From: Deltaproteobacteria bacterium
Lineage (GTDB): Bacteria; Desulfobacterota; Desulfovibrionia; Desulfovibrionales; Desulfomicrobiaceae
Reading direction: 5' to 3'
Assembly (NCBI GenBank): GCA_009929795.1
Contig: RZZR01000012.1
Span: 1-35,815, forward strand
Length of the DNA stretch: 35,815 bases
Under the pieces are notes generated by a model that was given only the letters and a program-made list of their open reading frames with translations, did no database searches and had not been told where the DNA came from. Made by a program: the position numbers and the translations under genes. Position 1 is the first letter of the stretch. Every line of letters begins with the position of its first letter. Shown here in pieces: positions 25,495-34,306 of the stretch.

Positions 25495-25950
25495 TCAGCG
25501 GTGAAGGATCCGGCGCGAGATCGTCAACAGGAAGCGTAACAGAAGGAGCGCGGCAAATGATGCGACCGGAGTTAAAGCCAGAACGGTTATAGCGGTCCAC
25601 CACGGGGCTTGATCATGGAGCGAGGCGGCGAGGATGACAGGAATCCAGGCCACGCCGAAACCCACGTGCCAGTTGATTTCCGCCCCCATACGGTCGTGGT
25701 TTGGCCGGGTGGTGTTCACCCGGTAGTCCCAGACGTTTCGGGTCAGGAAGGCGGCGAAAAGACCAAGCAGAAAGGAGTAGATCTGGAAGTTCACGAGGAA
25801 GTCCTCCTTGTGATGATGATGCCTTTTCAGGGCAAACCGTTTAATCCCCCGCCAAACAGAGCGGATCGGCTCGGCGGAGGGATGCGGCATTATTTCTGGG
25901 ACGGTTTTTTGGGGCCATTCAGGAACGGAGGCCAGAGCACCATTTTTCAC
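25495..25950 (-). CDS. Small hypothetical membrane protein
   Basis: About 151 aa, convergent with the CoA-transferase gene. Three hydrophobic segments can be seen: FQIYSFLLGLFAAFL (~55-69), VGFGVAWIPVILAA (~96-110) and WWTAITVLALTPVASFAALLLL (split here as ~117-138). A basic, His-rich stretch (RHHHHK, ~43-48) precedes the first. No family is recognised and no strong RBS marks the start, so the N-terminus could be shorter (an in-frame ATG occurs near residue 21). The opposite strand has an overlapping open frame without family features. Coding status is probable because of the regular membrane-protein pattern. Confidence 0.55.
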   Translation of the reverse strand: MKNGALASVPEWPQKTVPEIMPHPSAEPIRSVWRGIKRFALKRHHHHKEDFLVNFQIYSFLLGLFAAFLTRNVWDYRVNTTRPNHDRMGAEINWHVGFGVAWIPVILAASLHDQAPWWTAITVLALTPVASFAALLLLRFLLTISRRILHR

Positions 25951-25976
25951 TTCGTCGATTTTTTTTGCAATCGAGG

Positions 25977-26005
25977 TTTACATTTTTTCAGGCATCGACT
26001 ATAGG
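25977..26005 (+). promoter_or_regulatory. Candidate sigma-70 promoter of the cytochrome-rnf operon
   Basis: TTTACA (25977-25982) and TATAGG (26000-26005) are separated by 17 bases, about 118 bases ahead of the cytochrome start. The -35 matches consensus at five of six positions and the -10 at four. It lies in the only sizeable gap ahead of the operon. Confidence 0.4.
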
Positions 26006-26122
26006 ACGCACATGCTTGACCAGCAAGCCTAATCCCATGGCGTTTTCATGCAGTTGTATTGATGCAGTCCGTTCAAGATCCAGTATTTCCGTTTTGCTCG
26101 TGTCTAACCGGAACACAAGGAC

Positions 26123-26878
26123 ATGGCCTTGAAAAATCGTTATACACCTATTATTATTGTCTGCGGCATACTGGCACTTTTGATCGTCGGCGGTCAGATC
26201 GTACCGGTCACATCTGAAGAGCTTCCTGTTCGTTTGTCACTGCAAAACAAGGGCGGGCGAGTCGTCTTCACCCATTCCCGCCATGTGGACTACGTCGACA
26301 AGATGGGCGGCAACTGTGTCGACTGCCATCACGAAAGCGAAACTGTCAGTCCCACTCCATTGCCTTGCGGTTCATGTCATGCCACCGAGTTCGACGCCAA
26401 GTTTTCATCGGATCATCAAACGGATTTGCCCGAGGACACCTGCACCCGCTGTCACCACGCCGAAATGGGCGGATTGACCTACAGTCACGACGACCACAGT
26501 GAGCTGTTCGCCACTAGCTGCACGGACTGCCACCACGACACTGACATAGAGCCGGAGCCCGGGGCCTGCAACCAGTGTCATGGTGAAAAGGCAGAGGGCG
26601 ACACCCCCTCGCTGCGGGAGGCCGTCCATGTCCGGTGCGAGAACTGTCATGCGGACATGTACGAGGAAAAGCTTGGCGGCTGCAAATCCTGCCATGAGTT
26701 TTTGCCCGGAAAACCCGGACTCAAACAGCCGTCTTGCAGTTCCTGTCACTACGAGACTGAGGCCGTCCCATTGCCTCATCGCATGGACTCCTTTCACGAC
26801 CAATGCATGACCTGTCACGAAAAGGTCGGAAAAGGGCCCTTTGGCGATACATCCTGCACCCGTTGCCACACCAGGTAG
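26123..26878 (+). CDS. Decaheme c-type cytochrome associated with Rnf
   Basis: A 251-aa exported cytochrome with an N-terminal hydrophobic anchor/signal (~8-28). Ten CxxCH haem-binding motifs are visible in order: CVDCH, CGSCH, CTRCH, CTDCH, CNQCH, CENCH, CKSCH, CSSCH, CMTCH, CTRCH. Several are followed directly by another His, as in class III cytochromes. It would carry electrons at the outer face of the membrane. It abuts rnfC (the stop codon is immediately followed by the next ATG), so it probably links Rnf to the periplasmic cytochrome c pool or to the quinone-linked complexes. I recall the same arrangement from Desulfovibrio Rnf operons. Confidence 0.93.
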   Translation: MALKNRYTPIIIVCGILALLIVGGQIVPVTSEELPVRLSLQNKGGRVVFTHSRHVDYVDKMGGNCVDCHHESETVSPTPLPCGSCHATEFDAKFSSDHQTDLPEDTCTRCHHAEMGGLTYSHDDHSELFATSCTDCHHDTDIEPEPGACNQCHGEKAEGDTPSLREAVHVRCENCHADMYEEKLGGCKSCHEFLPGKPGLKQPSCSSCHYETEAVPLPHRMDSFHDQCMTCHEKVGKGPFGDTSCTRCHTR

Positions 26879-28081
26879 ATGACCATGATAAAACCACGTC
26901 TGCACACTTCGGTCGAGGTCAAGGGCGGTCTCCAGGATGTCAAGACCCCCGCAACGGTCCGGATTCCCCTGGACGCCAAGCATAAAGCCACGGTCAAGAA
27001 GAAGCAGCTCGTGTCCCGGGGGCAGATTGTGGCCGAAAACTCCACCAAGAACGCCTACTGCGTCGGATACGTGCACGCAAGCATTGATGGGGCCGTGGAG
27101 GAAATCGGTCCGGGCGTGATCGTTATAGGCCCCGCCCCGGCTTCGAAAGAAGGAGAAGCGCCGCCTGAATTCAAATCTCCTGAACCTTGCGCCGAGCTGG
27201 GATCTTTGACCGGAGAGGAACTCGTTCGAACCCTCATGGAACTGGGCATCGACACCCATAGATTTCACCCCTCCCGGACCCTGATCGTCAACGGCCTCAA
27301 TCCCGAACCCGGGGTTTCGGTTAGCGAGTGTCTGCTCAAGCACGCTCACAAGACGCTTGAAAAAGGTGTCCAAGTCCTGGAGCGGGCGATTCGCCCCGGA
27401 TCAATCAAATTGGTGGCTGCGGCCGGGACCAATCCGACCCTGCACGGCTGCACCACGGTCGAAGCCAGTGATCTCTATCCGGCCACCATCGACCCTCTTG
27501 TTGTCCACGCGGTCACTGGCGCGGAACGGCCGGACAACGTCGACATCATTTCGGTTTCCGACCTCTACCGGGTTGGGCGGGTGGCTGAAACCGGGCAGCC
27601 CTTGGTTGAAGCCGTGATCACGGTCGGCGATCATTTCTTCAGGGTCCCCACGGGCATGGCCGTGAGCGAGATTTTGAGCGAGGCCGGGGTCACGCCGGCT
27701 GCAGGGTGGAAGGTGGCCTTGGGCGGGCCCATGAGGGGCCAGGCCATCGGAGACCTGGGTATGGGCATTCCGGAGAATGCCACAGCAGTGACCGTGGTTC
27801 CCGCAGGGGAGTTTCCCGAAGTCGCCCCCAACCCCTGCGTCAATTGCGGCGAGTGCGTTCTGGCCTGTCCGGCCAGGATTCAACCGGGCATGCTTTCCAG
27901 GAATGCCGAGTTCGGGTTTTTCGAAGCCACCCGAACCCTGCATGTGGAAGCCTGTCTCGAATGCGGCATGTGTACCTTCGTCTGTCCGGCCAATCGTCCG
28001 GTGATGCATTATATTCTCATGGCCAAGGCTCACCTGGCGGCCAGGGATGCCGAGGTTGCCACATGCAGGCTCCAAGATTGA
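26879..28081 (+). CDS. rnfC: Rnf complex subunit C
   Basis: A 400-aa peripheral subunit. The N-terminal region matches the RnfC barrel-type domain; then comes the flavin/NADH-binding-like and SLBB-type region, and two 4Fe-4S motifs CVNCGECVLACP (from ~residue 320) and CLECGMCTFVCP (~360). RnfC is the NADH-side entry subunit in Rnf complexes. It starts directly after the cytochrome stop codon; an alternative ATG lies two codons later. No gene for a separate ferredoxin is in the operon. Confidence 0.93.
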   Translation: MTMIKPRLHTSVEVKGGLQDVKTPATVRIPLDAKHKATVKKKQLVSRGQIVAENSTKNAYCVGYVHASIDGAVEEIGPGVIVIGPAPASKEGEAPPEFKSPEPCAELGSLTGEELVRTLMELGIDTHRFHPSRTLIVNGLNPEPGVSVSECLLKHAHKTLEKGVQVLERAIRPGSIKLVAAAGTNPTLHGCTTVEASDLYPATIDPLVVHAVTGAERPDNVDIISVSDLYRVGRVAETGQPLVEAVITVGDHFFRVPTGMAVSEILSEAGVTPAAGWKVALGGPMRGQAIGDLGMGIPENATAVTVVPAGEFPEVAPNPCVNCGECVLACPARIQPGMLSRNAEFGFFEATRTLHVEACLECGMCTFVCPANRPVMHYILMAKAHLAARDAEVATCRLQD

Positions 28082-28139
28082 ATTTTCGGTGCTCGTTTAT
28101 CCCCGTATCGTCGAAATGAACCAACAAGGGTGAGAGTTC

Positions 28140-29096
28140 ATGGCAAGCCAGGCAATCAGTAAAAATTTGTTCACCGTGACTTCGGCTCCCCTCTGGCATT
28201 GTGGGAGAACCATCCGATCCACCATGCTCCTCATGCTGGCCGCCCTTTTGCCGGCAGCGGCCATGGCCGTGTACCGGTACGGGTACGACGCCGTGCAGGT
28301 CATGGCCTGGGCCGGACTATCGGCCGTGATCACCGAGGCCTTGGTCCAGAAGTTGATGAAACAGGCCCCGACGTCGGACGATTTCAGCGCATTGGTCGAC
28401 GGCCTGTTGTTCGCCTTTCTGCTTCCTGCTACGGCCCCATGGTGGCTGGTGGCCTTTGGGAGCGCAGTGATGATTGTCCTCGGACGCATGGTTTTCGGCG
28501 GTTTTGGCGGAAGTCCGGTCTGCGCCCCGGCTGTCGGCTGGGCGGTATTGGCCATTTCGTGGCCCGACCTGATGGATCTCAACGCCATGCTCCTCAAATG
28601 GGACCTTATCGAGCCGTTGAGCGAGTTGAAGTATTTCGGTCTGGAGGCCATCTCCGAGGTGAGCACGACCGGACTGCTTCTTGGGGACAACCTGGGTGCC
28701 CTGGGTGCGTCACAAGTTCTGATGGTTCTGCTCGGGGGCATTCTATTACTGGCAACCAGGCAGCTCCGCTGGTACATCCCCGCTTCTTTTCTGGTCGGTG
28801 TCTACGCGACCGGTCTGATCTATAATCTGATCGATCCGCTGGTCTACGCATCCCCAATATTCCATCTCTTTTCCGGCAGCACCATGCTGGCAGCCTTCTT
28901 CCTCATGCCGTATCCATCGTCCTCACCGACATGGCGGATCCCCATGCTCGTCTACGGGCTCATGGGCGGGGCCCTTGTGATCATCATTCGAACGTACGGC
29001 ATTTACCCAGATGGCGTACCTTTCGCCGTTCTGCTCATGAATCTGTGCACACCGCTCTTCGACCTGATCCAACCCAAACCCTTTGGCGGGAGGTAG
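28140..29096 (+). CDS. rnfD: Rnf complex subunit D (membrane, flavin-binding)
   Basis: A 318-aa NqrB/RnfD-family membrane subunit with about nine hydrophobic segments. In RnfD an FMN is bound covalently to a Thr in an S-G-A-T motif; here the corresponding region (residues ~172-182) reads SEVSTTGLLLG, with T176/T177 as possible sites but no exact SGAT. RBS AAGGGTGAGAG precedes the ATG, 58 bases after rnfC. Confidence 0.9.
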   Translation: MASQAISKNLFTVTSAPLWHCGRTIRSTMLLMLAALLPAAAMAVYRYGYDAVQVMAWAGLSAVITEALVQKLMKQAPTSDDFSALVDGLLFAFLLPATAPWWLVAFGSAVMIVLGRMVFGGFGGSPVCAPAVGWAVLAISWPDLMDLNAMLLKWDLIEPLSELKYFGLEAISEVSTTGLLLGDNLGALGASQVLMVLLGGILLLATRQLRWYIPASFLVGVYATGLIYNLIDPLVYASPIFHLFSGSTMLAAFFLMPYPSSSPTWRIPMLVYGLMGGALVIIIRTYGIYPDGVPFAVLLMNLCTPLFDLIQPKPFGGR

Positions 29097-29102
29097 CGGG
29101 CC

Positions 29103-29681
29103 ATGATGGAAATTGTTCGCATGGTGGTCGTGCTTTCGGCCATCACCGGGTTGGCAGGGTTCGTCCTTTCCGGCCTGAAGGTCGTGACCACCCCCATCAT
29201 CGAGGAGCAGGTTTTGACCAACGTGCAGGGGCCGGCCTTGAAGCAGATTTTTCTGCACAGCACCAACGACCCAATTGCCGACCGCAAGGCCTTACCTCTG
29301 CCCGGAGGCGAGGAATCGGTCATGGTTTTCCCGGCCATGAAGGATGGCAAGCTCCAGTCCGTGGCCATGGAGGCCTCGGGCAAAGGATACGGAGGGGAGG
29401 TCAATGTCATCGTGGGCTTCGATGTATCAACTGGAAGACTGATCGGCATTAGCGTGACCACCCACAAGGAGACTCCAGGATTGGGCTCCCGCATTCAGGA
29501 GACCGCCTTTACAAAACAGTTTCGGGGCAAAGAGCCGGGCAAGGCCTCTCTCAAGAAGGATGGCGGAGACATTGACGCCGTCTCTGGGGCGACGCTTTCG
29601 TCCATCGCAGCGGCCGATGCGGTCAAGCAGGCCTCGGGGTGGTATGCGGCTCTGAAGGACACGATCTCAACGACTTGGTAA
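29103..29681 (+). CDS. rnfG: Rnf complex subunit G (covalent FMN)
   Basis: A 192-aa subunit with one N-terminal membrane helix (~5-25) and a periplasmic FMN-binding domain. The flavinylation motif SGATLSS has T164 as the FMN attachment site, placed by ApbE, which is encoded at the operon end. GGGAGG of the RBS lies in the last codons of rnfD. Confidence 0.93.
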   Translation: MMEIVRMVVVLSAITGLAGFVLSGLKVVTTPIIEEQVLTNVQGPALKQIFLHSTNDPIADRKALPLPGGEESVMVFPAMKDGKLQSVAMEASGKGYGGEVNVIVGFDVSTGRLIGISVTTHKETPGLGSRIQETAFTKQFRGKEPGKASLKKDGGDIDAVSGATLSSIAAADAVKQASGWYAALKDTISTTW

Positions 29682-29712
29682 TCGGCGCACGGTTCGCCCC
29701 AAGGAGAAATCA

Positions 29713-30432
29713 ATGGCCAGCATGATGCAGGAATTCACCAAAGGGTTGTGGAAGGAGCTTCCTCCCTTCCGACTCGTTCTCGGCCTCTGCCCGGTTCTGG
29801 CGGTGACCAATACCGCCAACAACGGTCTCGGCATGGGCGCTGCGGTCATATTCGTCCTTACGCTCTCCAACGTCATCATCTCTCTGGTCAGGAACATCAT
29901 TCCCAAGAAGGTCCGCATCGCGTGCTTCATCGCCATCGCGGCTTCTCTGGTAGTCACGGTCGAGATGCTCATGCAGGCCTTCGCCTACCCCCTATACCAG
30001 CAATTGGGCATCTTCGTCCCCCTGATCGTGGTCAACTGCATCATCCTGGGCCGAGCCGAGGCCTTTGCCGCCAAGAACCCTCCCCATTTGGCCCTTGCCG
30101 ACGGGCTGGGTATGGGCATCGGCTTCACCCTGTCCCTGACTTTTTTGGGCGGGCTCCGGGAGGCCTTCGGGGCAGGGACCTTGTTCGGCGCGGATCTTTT
30201 CGGCCCGAATTTCGAGCCCTTCACATTCATGGTCCAGGCGCCGGGCGCTTTTGTCTGTCTGGGGCTCATCCTGGCGGGCATGAATTTTCTCAACATCTGG
30301 CAGGCCAAACGAAAGGGCGTGGAGCTCGATCCTAACTTCGACGCCGGATGCTCCGGATGCATGGCCTGCAAGGGCTTGGAAAAGATCGTCAACCAGAAGA
30401 AGCTGGAACGGCTGGAATCGGCCAAAAGCTAA
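29713..30432 (+). CDS. rnfE: Rnf complex subunit E, with a C-terminal cysteine-rich tail
   Basis: A 239-aa integral membrane subunit of the RnfA/E (NqrD/E) family, with six hydrophobic segments. Conserved half-membrane cysteines are C26 (LCPVLAVTN) and C109 (VNCIILGRAEAFAAK), which with those of RnfA can hold an iron-sulfur cluster. The C-terminus extends into a hydrophilic tail with CSGCMAC (C213, C216, C219) of unknown purpose. AAGGAG is 6 bases before the ATG. Confidence 0.92.
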   Translation: MASMMQEFTKGLWKELPPFRLVLGLCPVLAVTNTANNGLGMGAAVIFVLTLSNVIISLVRNIIPKKVRIACFIAIAASLVVTVEMLMQAFAYPLYQQLGIFVPLIVVNCIILGRAEAFAAKNPPHLALADGLGMGIGFTLSLTFLGGLREAFGAGTLFGADLFGPNFEPFTFMVQAPGAFVCLGLILAGMNFLNIWQAKRKGVELDPNFDAGCSGCMACKGLEKIVNQKKLERLESAKS

Positions 30433-30450
30433 CCACGGGAGCCACGGCGC

Positions 30451-31026
30451 ATGGATACTTTTCTGCTCTTCATCTCGGCCATCTTTGTCAACAACATCGT
30501 TCTGGCCCAGTATCTGGGGAATTGTCCCTACCTCGGATGCTCGAAAGAAAAGAGCGTCTCAATCGGTATGGGCGCGGCCGTCATCTTTGTGACCATCATG
30601 GCCACGATTTTCACCTATCTTATTCAAAAGCACGTGCTTATCCCCTTTCATCTCGGGTATTTGCAGACCATCGTCTTCATTCTGGTCATCGCTTCCCTGG
30701 TGCAGTTCGTGGAGATGTTTCTGAAAAAGATGGTTCCGCCCCTGTACAAGTCCTTGGGAATTTTTCTGCCTTTGATTACCACCAACTGTGCCGTTCTGGG
30801 CGTGGCCATCCTCGTGCAACGCAAGGAATTCGACTTCGTCACCGCCCTTCTTTACGCTGTCGCGGCCGGGGCGGGTTTTATGCTTGCCCTAGTCATTCTG
30901 GCGGCCATCCGGGAACAGTTTGAGGTGACCCGGATTCCACGGGCCATGCGCGGTACCCCCATCGGCCTGGTCATGGCCGGGATCATGTCCCTGGCGTTCA
31001 TGGCATTCAAGGGCATGATAGCCTAA
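30451..31026 (+). CDS. rnfA: Rnf complex subunit A
   Basis: A 191-aa integral membrane subunit paralogous to RnfE, with six hydrophobic segments in inverted topology. Conserved residues: QYLGNCPYLGC (C25) and TTNCAVLGVA (C113). Length and motifs are typical. It lies 18 bases after rnfE and 18 before rnfB. Confidence 0.94.
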   Translation: MDTFLLFISAIFVNNIVLAQYLGNCPYLGCSKEKSVSIGMGAAVIFVTIMATIFTYLIQKHVLIPFHLGYLQTIVFILVIASLVQFVEMFLKKMVPPLYKSLGIFLPLITTNCAVLGVAILVQRKEFDFVTALLYAVAAGAGFMLALVILAAIREQFEVTRIPRAMRGTPIGLVMAGIMSLAFMAFKGMIA

Positions 31027-31044
31027 GGTTGTGGAGAACTCGCA

Positions 31045-31914
31045 ATGATCACGACATCCGTATTGACCCTGTTCGGCCTGGGATTTGTAGCGGCCAGCAT
31101 CCTGGCCATCGCCTCCAAGGCCCTTTATGTGGAGGAGGACCCCCGGGTCGAGGTGGTTCTCGACGCACTGCCGGGAGCCAATTGCGGAGGCTGCGGATTT
31201 GCCGGCTGCGAGGCCTACGCCATCGCTGTCCTGAACGATCCAGATGTCCCACCCAACAAATGCTGCGCCTGCAGTCCGGACGCAGTGGCCCGAGTAGCCT
31301 CGTTGACCGGAAAAGCAGCTGGGGATGCCGAACCGAAAGTTGCCTTCAGACGGTGCGTGAAAATCGAGGGCAAGGTGGCAAGAAAGTTCGAGTATGCCGG
31401 AATCATGAGCTGTGCCGCGGCCAAGATGATTCTGGACGGTCCTGACGCCTGCAAGTACTCCTGCCTGGGGTTTGGCGACTGCGTACGAGCTTGTCCCTTT
31501 GACGCCATGTGGATTGAGGACGGTCTGGTGCACATCGCTCCAGCCAAGTGCACGAGTTGCGGAACTTGCGTGCGGACCTGCCCGAATTCCATCCTGGAGC
31601 TTATTCCCAAGCGGGCTCGTGTCATGGTCTTTTGTTCGTCCCAGGACAAGGGCAAGGCCGTAAAAGACGTCTGCGAGGCCGGATGCATCAGTTGCGGGGC
31701 CTGCATCAAGAAATGTCCGGCCGAGTGCATCACCATGATCGACGAGCGTATCCATATCGACCACAAGGCCTGTTTGGCCTTCGGGCCGTCCTGTCAAGAG
31801 GTCTGTGTGGAAAAGTGTCCAAGGAACATCCTGCGCTGTTTGAGTCCCGAGTCTTCGACAAAGGAATCAGTCGGCTATTCCGAAGTCTCGAACGAGACGA
31901 ATCTGAACGCGTAA
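31045..31914 (+). CDS. rnfB: Rnf complex subunit B (polyferredoxin)
   Basis: A 289-aa subunit with an N-terminal membrane anchor (~3-25), then the NCGGCGFAGCEAYA 4Fe-4S domain of RnfB, followed by four ferredoxin-type motifs: CLGFGDCVRACP, CTSCGTCVRTCP, CISCGACIKKCP and a last one with atypical spacing (CLAFGPSCQEVCVEKCP). It is the likely ferredoxin-side electron entry on the cytoplasmic face. RnfB proteins vary in the number of ferredoxin motifs. Confidence 0.94.
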   Translation: MITTSVLTLFGLGFVAASILAIASKALYVEEDPRVEVVLDALPGANCGGCGFAGCEAYAIAVLNDPDVPPNKCCACSPDAVARVASLTGKAAGDAEPKVAFRRCVKIEGKVARKFEYAGIMSCAAAKMILDGPDACKYSCLGFGDCVRACPFDAMWIEDGLVHIAPAKCTSCGTCVRTCPNSILELIPKRARVMVFCSSQDKGKAVKDVCEAGCISCGACIKKCPAECITMIDERIHIDHKACLAFGPSCQEVCVEKCPRNILRCLSPESSTKESVGYSEVSNETNLNA

Positions 31915-31942
31915 CCCAGTCCAAATGCCACGGAGAAATGCC

Positions 31943-32965
31943 ATGAAGCGTGGAAATCTCAAACACGATCGCCGGTCCTTTCTGAAGGCGCTGGCAGTAC
32001 TGGTCGGCGGTACGGCTCTATCCCCGGCCCTGCGAGTTCTGCCGGCCCTGGCATCTCCCTCTCTGTTTAGGATCGCTGAACAGCGGATGCTTATGGGCAC
32101 CTTTGTGGGCCTGACGGTACTCGCGCCTTCCCGAGATCTGGGCCAGGAGGCCATGGGACGGGCCTTTGAGGAAATGGAACGCCAGATCAACATCTTCAGC
32201 CGGTTCGATGACTCAACGGCTTTGTCGGCCTTGAATCACGATATGCGCCTGAAGGGCGCTCCCGGGGAGTTACTGAAGGTCGTGGAATATTGTGACTGTC
32301 TGCACCGGATGACCTCCGGACATTTCGACGTGACCGTGGCTCCGGTGCTCGAGCTTATATCCCGGTCTAACGGTCGGCCCGACGCCTACGAATTGCGTGA
32401 GGCCCTGGACTTGGTCGATGCGTCAAGGCTTCGGAGGGATGGTGCAAACCTGCGTTTCGAGGCCAAAGGAATGGCCGCGACATTGGACGGGGTGGCCAAA
32501 GGATATATTGCCGACCAGGCCGCCAGTGTCCTGCAGGACAACGGAATTGAACATTTCATGGTCGACGCTGGAGGAGATATTCGGGTGTCGGGGTCTTCGA
32601 ACGGCCAGAGGAATCCGTGGCGGATTGCCATAGAAGATCCGGCCAAGGCCGGGAAATATCCGGCCGTGGTCGAGATGAAATCCGGGGCTATGGCTACATC
32701 CGGAGGTTACGAGGTATTTTTTAATTCGGCCAAAACCTCACACCATCTGATCAATCCCGAAACAGGGGCATCTCCGCAATATGTGGTCAGTGTCAGCGTT
32801 CAGGCTCCAACGGTCATGGAGGCCGACGCTCTGGCTACGGCCTTGGGCCTCATGCACCCAAGGGAGGCGCTGCGCCTCGTCTCATCCCTGCCCGGGCATG
32901 ATTGTCTGCTGGTGACTTCGACCGGAGCTAGGCTGACATCTTCTGGCTGGATCACTTGGACCTAG
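31943..32965 (+). CDS. apbE: FAD:protein FMN transferase (ApbE), Tat-exported
   Basis: A 340-aa exported enzyme that attaches FMN to Thr of RnfG (and RnfD). The N-terminus has a twin-arginine signal (DRRSFLKAL) and a hydrophobic stretch. ApbE features: MLMGTFVGLTV, INIFSRFDDSTALSALN, DGVAKGYIADQAA, VDAGGDIRVSG, and the metal-site region near MATSGGYE with HHLINPETG. The start at 31943 is chosen because GGAG lies 7 bases ahead; an upstream in-frame ATG (31925) has none. It ends the rnf operon. Confidence 0.94.
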   Translation: MKRGNLKHDRRSFLKALAVLVGGTALSPALRVLPALASPSLFRIAEQRMLMGTFVGLTVLAPSRDLGQEAMGRAFEEMERQINIFSRFDDSTALSALNHDMRLKGAPGELLKVVEYCDCLHRMTSGHFDVTVAPVLELISRSNGRPDAYELREALDLVDASRLRRDGANLRFEAKGMAATLDGVAKGYIADQAASVLQDNGIEHFMVDAGGDIRVSGSSNGQRNPWRIAIEDPAKAGKYPAVVEMKSGAMATSGGYEVFFNSAKTSHHLINPETGASPQYVVSVSVQAPTVMEADALATALGLMHPREALRLVSSLPGHDCLLVTSTGARLTSSGWITWT

Positions 32966-32991
32966 GGTTTTCATTTTGACCAACGCGGAAC

Positions 32992-33019
32992 AAAAGGCGG
33001 ACCTACGGGCCCGCCTTTT
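32992..33019. terminator. Bidirectional rho-independent terminator after apbE
   Basis: AAAAGGCGG (32992-33000) pairs with CCGCCTTTT (33011-33019) around a 10-base loop, with T-runs on either strand. It sits between apbE and the convergent glycosyltransferase gene and can serve both. Confidence 0.85.
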
Positions 33020-33048
33020 ATTTTGATCGAAAGAGGCCCCCGAATTTT

Positions 33049-34080
33049 TCATTCTTTCGTTCGAGGGTTAGCCGAGCGGTCGGTCTGAGGAGTAGCGTGG
33101 CGAAGATAGGCTTGTCTGAGATCTTCGGTGAAGCGTTGCTCGGCAAAGTGGAGGTAGGGGACCTTCAGATAGGTTTCTCGGATTCGAGCCGCATCCTTTA
33201 GTCGTTCGTGCATAAGTTCCTGGAGATCGAAAGAATCGAGCCAAGCAGCCAGTGTGGCGGCCCTATGGATGGGTTTGTGAGCTTCTGTGATTTTCTTCCA
33301 GGCATTGCGGCCAATGGTCAGGCGGAGTTCATCGTCGAAAAGAAGCCGTTCGGCAGCCTTGGCGGCCGATTTGGCGTCTCCGTGATGGTAGAGCCAGAAA
33401 TCTCGGCCGTGAACGAAAAGCCGATCCTGGCCATGCCCGATGTCCGGAGTCAACAGGCAGGATCCACAGCCCATGGCTTCAAAGACCCTGAAATTCATGT
33501 CCCCATGCTCGGCCACGTTGAGAACAATCCGGGCCTTGGGGTAGAGGGACCGGTAGTCGCCGCGCCGCAGGACGAGTTTCGGGAAGAGTTCGTTTAGCTC
33601 GGTCAGAAAGGCGGCTCGGCCCGGAGTCAGTTCCGGATCGACCTTGCCGACGAAAAGGAGATCGAATTCAGATTCGGTTATATGTGGCAAGTCCCCGGCC
33701 TTGGAGTAGAGGGGGAGCCAGAGAAAACGATCCCGGTGCAGGCGTAGGTTCAAAAAGGCGGGCAGATGGTCCCAAAGATTCATGGCCACGAGATCAAAGG
33801 CCTGTGCGTAAAATGGATACCAAGTATGGATATGGCTGTCGACGCAATAGAAGAGGGTTGGACAGGGAAAGGATTCCAGCCCAAGGATGGGTGGGATTAG
33901 GCTTCGATCGCCGTAGACGATAAGGTCAGGTATGGAACCGATGCGACGCACTATGCCGGCCCAGTCCATCCATGGCTTGGAAAGGTCAATGTGCCGAACT
34001 TCCCAACCGTGATCGGACATGGCCGATGAGAAATAGGAGTTTCCGACCCAAGCGAGAAGTCGACTCACGCTTTCCACCAC
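33049..34080 (-). CDS. Glycosyltransferase family 1-like protein
   Basis: A 343-aa predicted cytoplasmic protein. The C-terminal half carries the GT-B nucleotide-sugar region of the CgeB/Glyco_trans_1_2 type: SLYPKARIVLNVAEHGDMNFRVFEAMGCGS, followed by an HGRDFWLY loop and the region that closes the fold. The N-terminal half is consistent with an acceptor-binding Rossmann domain (DLIVYGDRS, CVDSHIHTWYPFY). It likely transfers a sugar in surface polysaccharide or glycoprotein formation; donor and acceptor are unknown. The start is a GTG at 34080 with a weak RBS, so a nearby start is possible. Confidence 0.78.
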   Translation of the reverse strand: MVESVSRLLAWVGNSYFSSAMSDHGWEVRHIDLSKPWMDWAGIVRRIGSIPDLIVYGDRSLIPPILGLESFPCPTLFYCVDSHIHTWYPFYAQAFDLVAMNLWDHLPAFLNLRLHRDRFLWLPLYSKAGDLPHITESEFDLLFVGKVDPELTPGRAAFLTELNELFPKLVLRRGDYRSLYPKARIVLNVAEHGDMNFRVFEAMGCGSCLLTPDIGHGQDRLFVHGRDFWLYHHGDAKSAAKAAERLLFDDELRLTIGRNAWKKITEAHKPIHRAATLAAWLDSFDLQELMHERLKDAARIRETYLKVPYLHFAEQRFTEDLRQAYLRHATPQTDRSANPRTKE

Positions 34081-34306
34081 AGACCTGAGATTTCAAACGC
34101 AGGGTCTTGAAGTATCTCGGACGATGTAATCATCCTGTAATTATAGCATTGTAAAAAAACTCTGCCAAGTGGATCGTTTCGAGGATTATTCAAGAAAATT
34201 CGTCTCGCGTCACGCAAAGAACGGCTTGCCAGTTCGTTTCGGGCTAAATAAAGATTTTGTTGGAATCGTAAAAACGCAACCCGAAAACGGCTGGAGGTCC
34301 TTGGTC

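Noticed and set aside
25609-26004. 131-aa open frame on the plus strand
   Set aside because: Overlaps the minus-strand frame that shows a regular membrane-protein pattern; this one has no RBS or family features. Either choice is uncertain.
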